This document shows, piece after piece, positions 61,459-64,000 of a DNA stretch of 64,000 bases (position 1 is the first letter of the stretch; every line of letters starts with the position of its first letter). The position numbers and the translations under genes were made by a program. Origin of the DNA: GCA-2697345 sp045565015. Its GTDB lineage: Bacteria > Pseudomonadota > Alphaproteobacteria > Rhodobacterales > Rhodobacteraceae. The DNA lies in NCBI GenBank assembly GCA_045565015.1, contig JBJLGD010000039.1:33107-97106 (forward strand), written 5' to 3'. The notes below the pieces were generated by a model. It searched no databases, was not told the DNA's origin, and was given only the letters and a program-made list of their open reading frames with translations.

Positions 61459-63102
61459 TTAAACTAATCTTGTTAACTTTTTGGTTGTTTTTATAAAGTC
61501 TGAAAATAATGGGTGTGGGTTGAAGGGTTTAGATTTTAGCTCAGGATGAAATTGTACGCCGATAAACCAAGGATGGTCTTTTAACTCAACTATCTCTGGT
61601 AAACGTCCATCTGGGGACAGTCCTGAGAATATTAGACCAGAATCCTCTAATTCCTTCTGAAATTTGATATCAACTTCATATCGATGTCTATGCCGCTCCT
61701 CAATCAACTCACTTTGATATATTTGTGAAGCTTTAGAATTTTTTAAAAGCTTAGCATTATAAGCTCCTAGGCGCATTGTGCCTCCCTTATCATCGTGTTC
61801 TTTTCGTTTAATCCTACTGTTTCCTTGAACCCATTCCTTAAGGTGATAAACCACATGAGTAAAACGCTTATCTTTTGACTCACTGTCAAATTCTTCAGAG
61901 CCTGCGTTATTTATTTTGGTTAGATTTCGAGATACTTCGATCACGGCCATTTGCATTCCAAGACAGATTCCTAAATACGGAATCCCACGTTCGCGTGAAA
62001 ATTTAGCAGCCTTTATCATACCCTCGGTTCCGCGCTTTCCGAATCCTCCAGGAACCAAAATTGCATCAAAGCCTTCAAGAAAAGGCTCTGCTGGCTTATT
62101 ATCAAAAGCTTCAGCGTCCACCCAGTAAATCTTTACCTTTACTCGATTTGCCATACCAGCATGGGTTAAAGCTTCCGAAACAGATTTATAGGCGTCTTCA
62201 AGCTGTGTATACTTTCCAACTATGGCAACTTTTAATGTTCCCTCTGTACTAAAGATCCGATCTGATACATCTTCCCAACGGGTTAAATCAGGATTGGGTG
62301 CTGGTGTGATCCCAAATGCATCTAATACAGCCTTATCTAAACCTTCCTTATGATAGGCCAGGGGGGCTTCATAAATAGATTTTAGATCTTTTGCCCCGAT
62401 TACACAGTCAGACCTTACGTTACAAAATAGTGCTAACTTGTCTCGCTCTTTTTGAGGAATTTCACCTTCAGATCTGCATACCAAAACGTCGGGAGCTATT
62501 CCGATGGAGCGAAGTTCTTTTACACTATGCTGAGTTGGTTTAGTTTTAAGTTCTCCTGACGCAGTGATAAAAGGCAGTAGAGTCAAATGCACATAAATGC
62601 AGTCGCCTCTCGGTTTATCTTGGCCGAATTGTCGGATAGCTTCAAAGAAAGGTAAACCCTCTATATCACCAACTGTACCGCCAATTTCACATAACATAAA
62701 GTCAACGGCACTCTCGTCGATTTTAATAAACTCTTTTATTTCATTGGTTACATGCGGTATGACTTGTATGGTTCGCCCTAAATAGTCTCCCCTGCGTTCC
62801 TTTTCTAATACTGTAGAATAAATTTTACCTGAGCTCACAGAGTCTGTATTGGTCGCGGCAACACCTGTAAAACGTTCATAATGGCCTAGATCTAGGTCGG
62901 TTTCGGCGCCGTCATCTGTAACAAAGACTTCACCGTGTTCGAAAGGGCTCATAGTTCCAGGATCTACATTTAAATATGGATCTAATTTTCTCAGTCTTAC
63001 CGAGTAACCACGTGCTTGAAGTAGTGCTCCTAGAGCTGCTGAAGCAAGACCTTTACCTAAAGAGGATACAACTCCGCCTGTGATAAATATATATTTTGCC
63101 AT
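61459..63102 (-). CDS. pyrG: CTP synthase
   Basis: A 547-residue enzyme making CTP from UTP, ATP and glutamine. The N-terminal synthetase domain starts KYIFITGGVVSSLGKG (P-loop) and includes LRKLDPYLNVDPGTMSPF; the C-terminal class I glutaminase has GGFGKRG, the nucleophile in YLGICLGMQMA and the His/Glu in VQFHPELKSKP. Length and ends are standard. The secG-pyrG order is common in alphaproteobacteria. Confidence 0.97.
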   Translation of the reverse strand: MAKYIFITGGVVSSLGKGLASAALGALLQARGYSVRLRKLDPYLNVDPGTMSPFEHGEVFVTDDGAETDLDLGHYERFTGVAATNTDSVSSGKIYSTVLEKERRGDYLGRTIQVIPHVTNEIKEFIKIDESAVDFMLCEIGGTVGDIEGLPFFEAIRQFGQDKPRGDCIYVHLTLLPFITASGELKTKPTQHSVKELRSIGIAPDVLVCRSEGEIPQKERDKLALFCNVRSDCVIGAKDLKSIYEAPLAYHKEGLDKAVLDAFGITPAPNPDLTRWEDVSDRIFSTEGTLKVAIVGKYTQLEDAYKSVSEALTHAGMANRVKVKIYWVDAEAFDNKPAEPFLEGFDAILVPGGFGKRGTEGMIKAAKFSRERGIPYLGICLGMQMAVIEVSRNLTKINNAGSEEFDSESKDKRFTHVVYHLKEWVQGNSRIKRKEHDDKGGTMRLGAYNAKLLKNSKASQIYQSELIEERHRHRYEVDIKFQKELEDSGLIFSGLSPDGRLPEIVELKDHPWFIGVQFHPELKSKPFNPHPLFSDFIKTTKKLTRLV

Positions 63103-63256
63103 TTATAATAAGGTGTCCCGCGATATGTCTTTAGTTTATGTTTTTCGCTACAAAAAAGTAACTAGCTCACGGGATTTAACTCTTATAGGATTCGGTAAGA
63201 TTTAACAACACCCGAACTGTAATATAGTAGTTTTAGCATGATTTTTTTGAAAAAAA

Positions 63257-63613
63257 CTATTTATCTGCTCGCGGGGGAGTAAGCGGTGATGAGGAATCTG
63301 TATCTAAATTTCCTGGAGAAGATGTTTTATCAGCTTTACCAGAATTAATTTCAGATTTTAGCCCATCCAGAACAGAAGTATCTTTCGATGATTGAGAAGC
63401 AATTACCGTCAAAGTTATCGAAGTAACAACAAATGCTACGCCCAAAGCCCAAGTTACTTTGCCAAGCGCACTGATGACTGGTCTACCGGTCATGCCTCCC
63501 GCACCACCTCCACCACCAATCCCTAGTCCACCACCCTCTGACCGCTGAATAAGCACTATACAAATCAATCCGAGAGCTATTATTAGATGTACTGTCAAAA
63601 TGATATTCTGCAT
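63257..63613 (-). CDS. secG: Preprotein translocase subunit SecG
   Basis: A 118-residue inner-membrane protein with two helices: MQNIILTVHLIIALGLICIVLIQ and, after a glycine-rich loop (SEGGGLGIGGGGGAGGM), LGKVTWALGVAFVVTSITLTVIA. The C-terminal 40 residues are polar and variable (Ser/Lys/Pro-rich). It assists SecYE in protein export. About 150 bases separate it from pyrG downstream. Confidence 0.93.
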   Translation of the reverse strand: MQNIILTVHLIIALGLICIVLIQRSEGGGLGIGGGGGAGGMTGRPVISALGKVTWALGVAFVVTSITLTVIASQSSKDTSVLDGLKSEINSGKADKTSSPGNLDTDSSSPLTPPRADK

Positions 63614-63774
63614 GGAGTTTGATACCTTTGTGTTGTCTGAACTTGTATTTAAGGTGACTACCGCTTGCGTGCAAGGTTTTTTATAAAAAAGGTTATCAAA
63701 ATGGAGAATATAACTTTCATATTATAGTTTAGAAAGCTATACGGAATTGGTTTAACTACCTTTGGAGAAAATTT

Positions 63775-64000
63775 ATGGCTAATGTTGTTGTCGTCGGTGC
63801 ACAATGGGGTGATGAGGGTAAAGGTAAGATCGTTGATTGGTTGAGTGAGCGCGCTGATATTGTTGTTCGATTCCAAGGTGGCCATAATGCTGGACACACA
63901 TTAGTTGTTGATGGAGAGGTTTTTAAGCTATCTATAATGCCGTCCGGAATAGTTCGAAGTGGAAAATTGAGTGTTATTGGTAATGGTGTTGTTTTAGACC
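63775..64000 (+). CDS. purA: Adenylosuccinate synthetase, 5' part (cut by window edge)
   Basis: The first 75 codons read MANVVVVGAQWGDEGKGKI, the P-loop of PurA (catalytic Asp in GDEGKGK), followed by RFQGGHNAGHTL with the conserved His and MPSGIVRSG. The enzyme joins IMP and aspartate with GTP to form adenylosuccinate, the substrate of PurB also encoded in this window. GGAG is seven bases before the ATG. The gene runs off the right edge. Confidence 0.96.
   Translation, partial: MANVVVVGAQWGDEGKGKIVDWLSERADIVVRFQGGHNAGHTLVVDGEVFKLSIMPSGIVRSGKLSVIGNGVVLD

Noticed and set aside
63103..63256. tRNA gene downstream of secG, as seen in some proteobacteria
   Set aside because: No cloverleaf, no T-loop GGTTCGAATCC-like sequence and no CCA end could be found.
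63662..63698. Hairpin with T-run and palindrome between secG and purA as a terminator
   Set aside because: No plus-strand gene ends there, and on the minus strand it lies upstream of secG, so a terminator role does not fit.

Overview
The window is an AT-rich, tightly packed bacterial chromosome segment. Gene content and order point to an alphaproteobacterium: a full 14-gene nuo operon followed by birA, coaX and an RNase J gene; tatABC next to a DUF815 ATPase, an M23/LytM lipoprotein gene, pcm, surE and serS; then yajC, secD, secF and a Mth938-domain gene; and secG with pyrG. The AT-rich composition and the small extra ORFs between nuoE/nuoF and nuoF/nuoG suggest a streamlined, possibly marine relative of the Rhodobacterales. 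That placement is an inference from gene order. I saw no rRNA, tRNA, CRISPR array, insertion sequence, phage or defence gene.

Layout. 1-2467: accessory left flank on the minus strand, with a DUF805 membrane protein cut by the edge, a glyoxalase-like protein and an unrecognised secreted protein. 2540-6505: glmU-glmS (UDP-GlcNAc synthesis) divergent from a phosphoglycolate phosphatase. 6502-9110: a MmgE/PrpD protein divergent from a DegT-type aminotransferase. 9184-15663: a leucine/isovalerate catabolic cluster (isovaleryl-CoA dehydrogenase, methylcrotonyl-CoA carboxylase beta and alpha subunits, HMG-CoA lyase, methylglutaconyl-CoA hydratase), which would yield acetyl-CoA and acetoacetate. 15848-34171: nuoA-N with two small unknown genes, then birA-coaX-rnj.

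34190-46261: housekeeping genes on alternating strands (RhlE-like helicase, prfC, an atypical SDR, an orphan ABC ATPase, tpiA, sufA-like/sufT, tgt, lon, purB). 46581-56653: protein export and envelope block (tatABC, yajC-secDF, a TSUP exporter) with the surE/pcm/serS group on the other strand. 56895-64000: cspA, an Spx/ArsC-like protein, thrS, a hydrolase, a terB-like gene, a DUF1330 gene, pyrG, secG and the start of purA.

The strongest unexpected observations are two single-base frameshifts at the 3' ends of nuoD (one G too many) and secF (one G too few). In both, restoring the frame gives the conserved C-terminus and recreates a translationally coupled junction with the next gene (TAATG and GTGA). 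They are either assembly or sequencing indels or very recent mutations. Other points worth a look are GC-rich structured leaders before cspA and the RNA helicase gene, a near-consensus heat-shock promoter before lon, a dyad operator candidate before the leucine cluster, tandem hairpins before nuoA, two small membrane/lipoprotein genes inside the nuo operon, an SDR lacking the catalytic Tyr and Lys, and a LytM protein lacking metal or catalytic histidines. I found no convincing novel multi-gene system; the window is mostly core metabolism.
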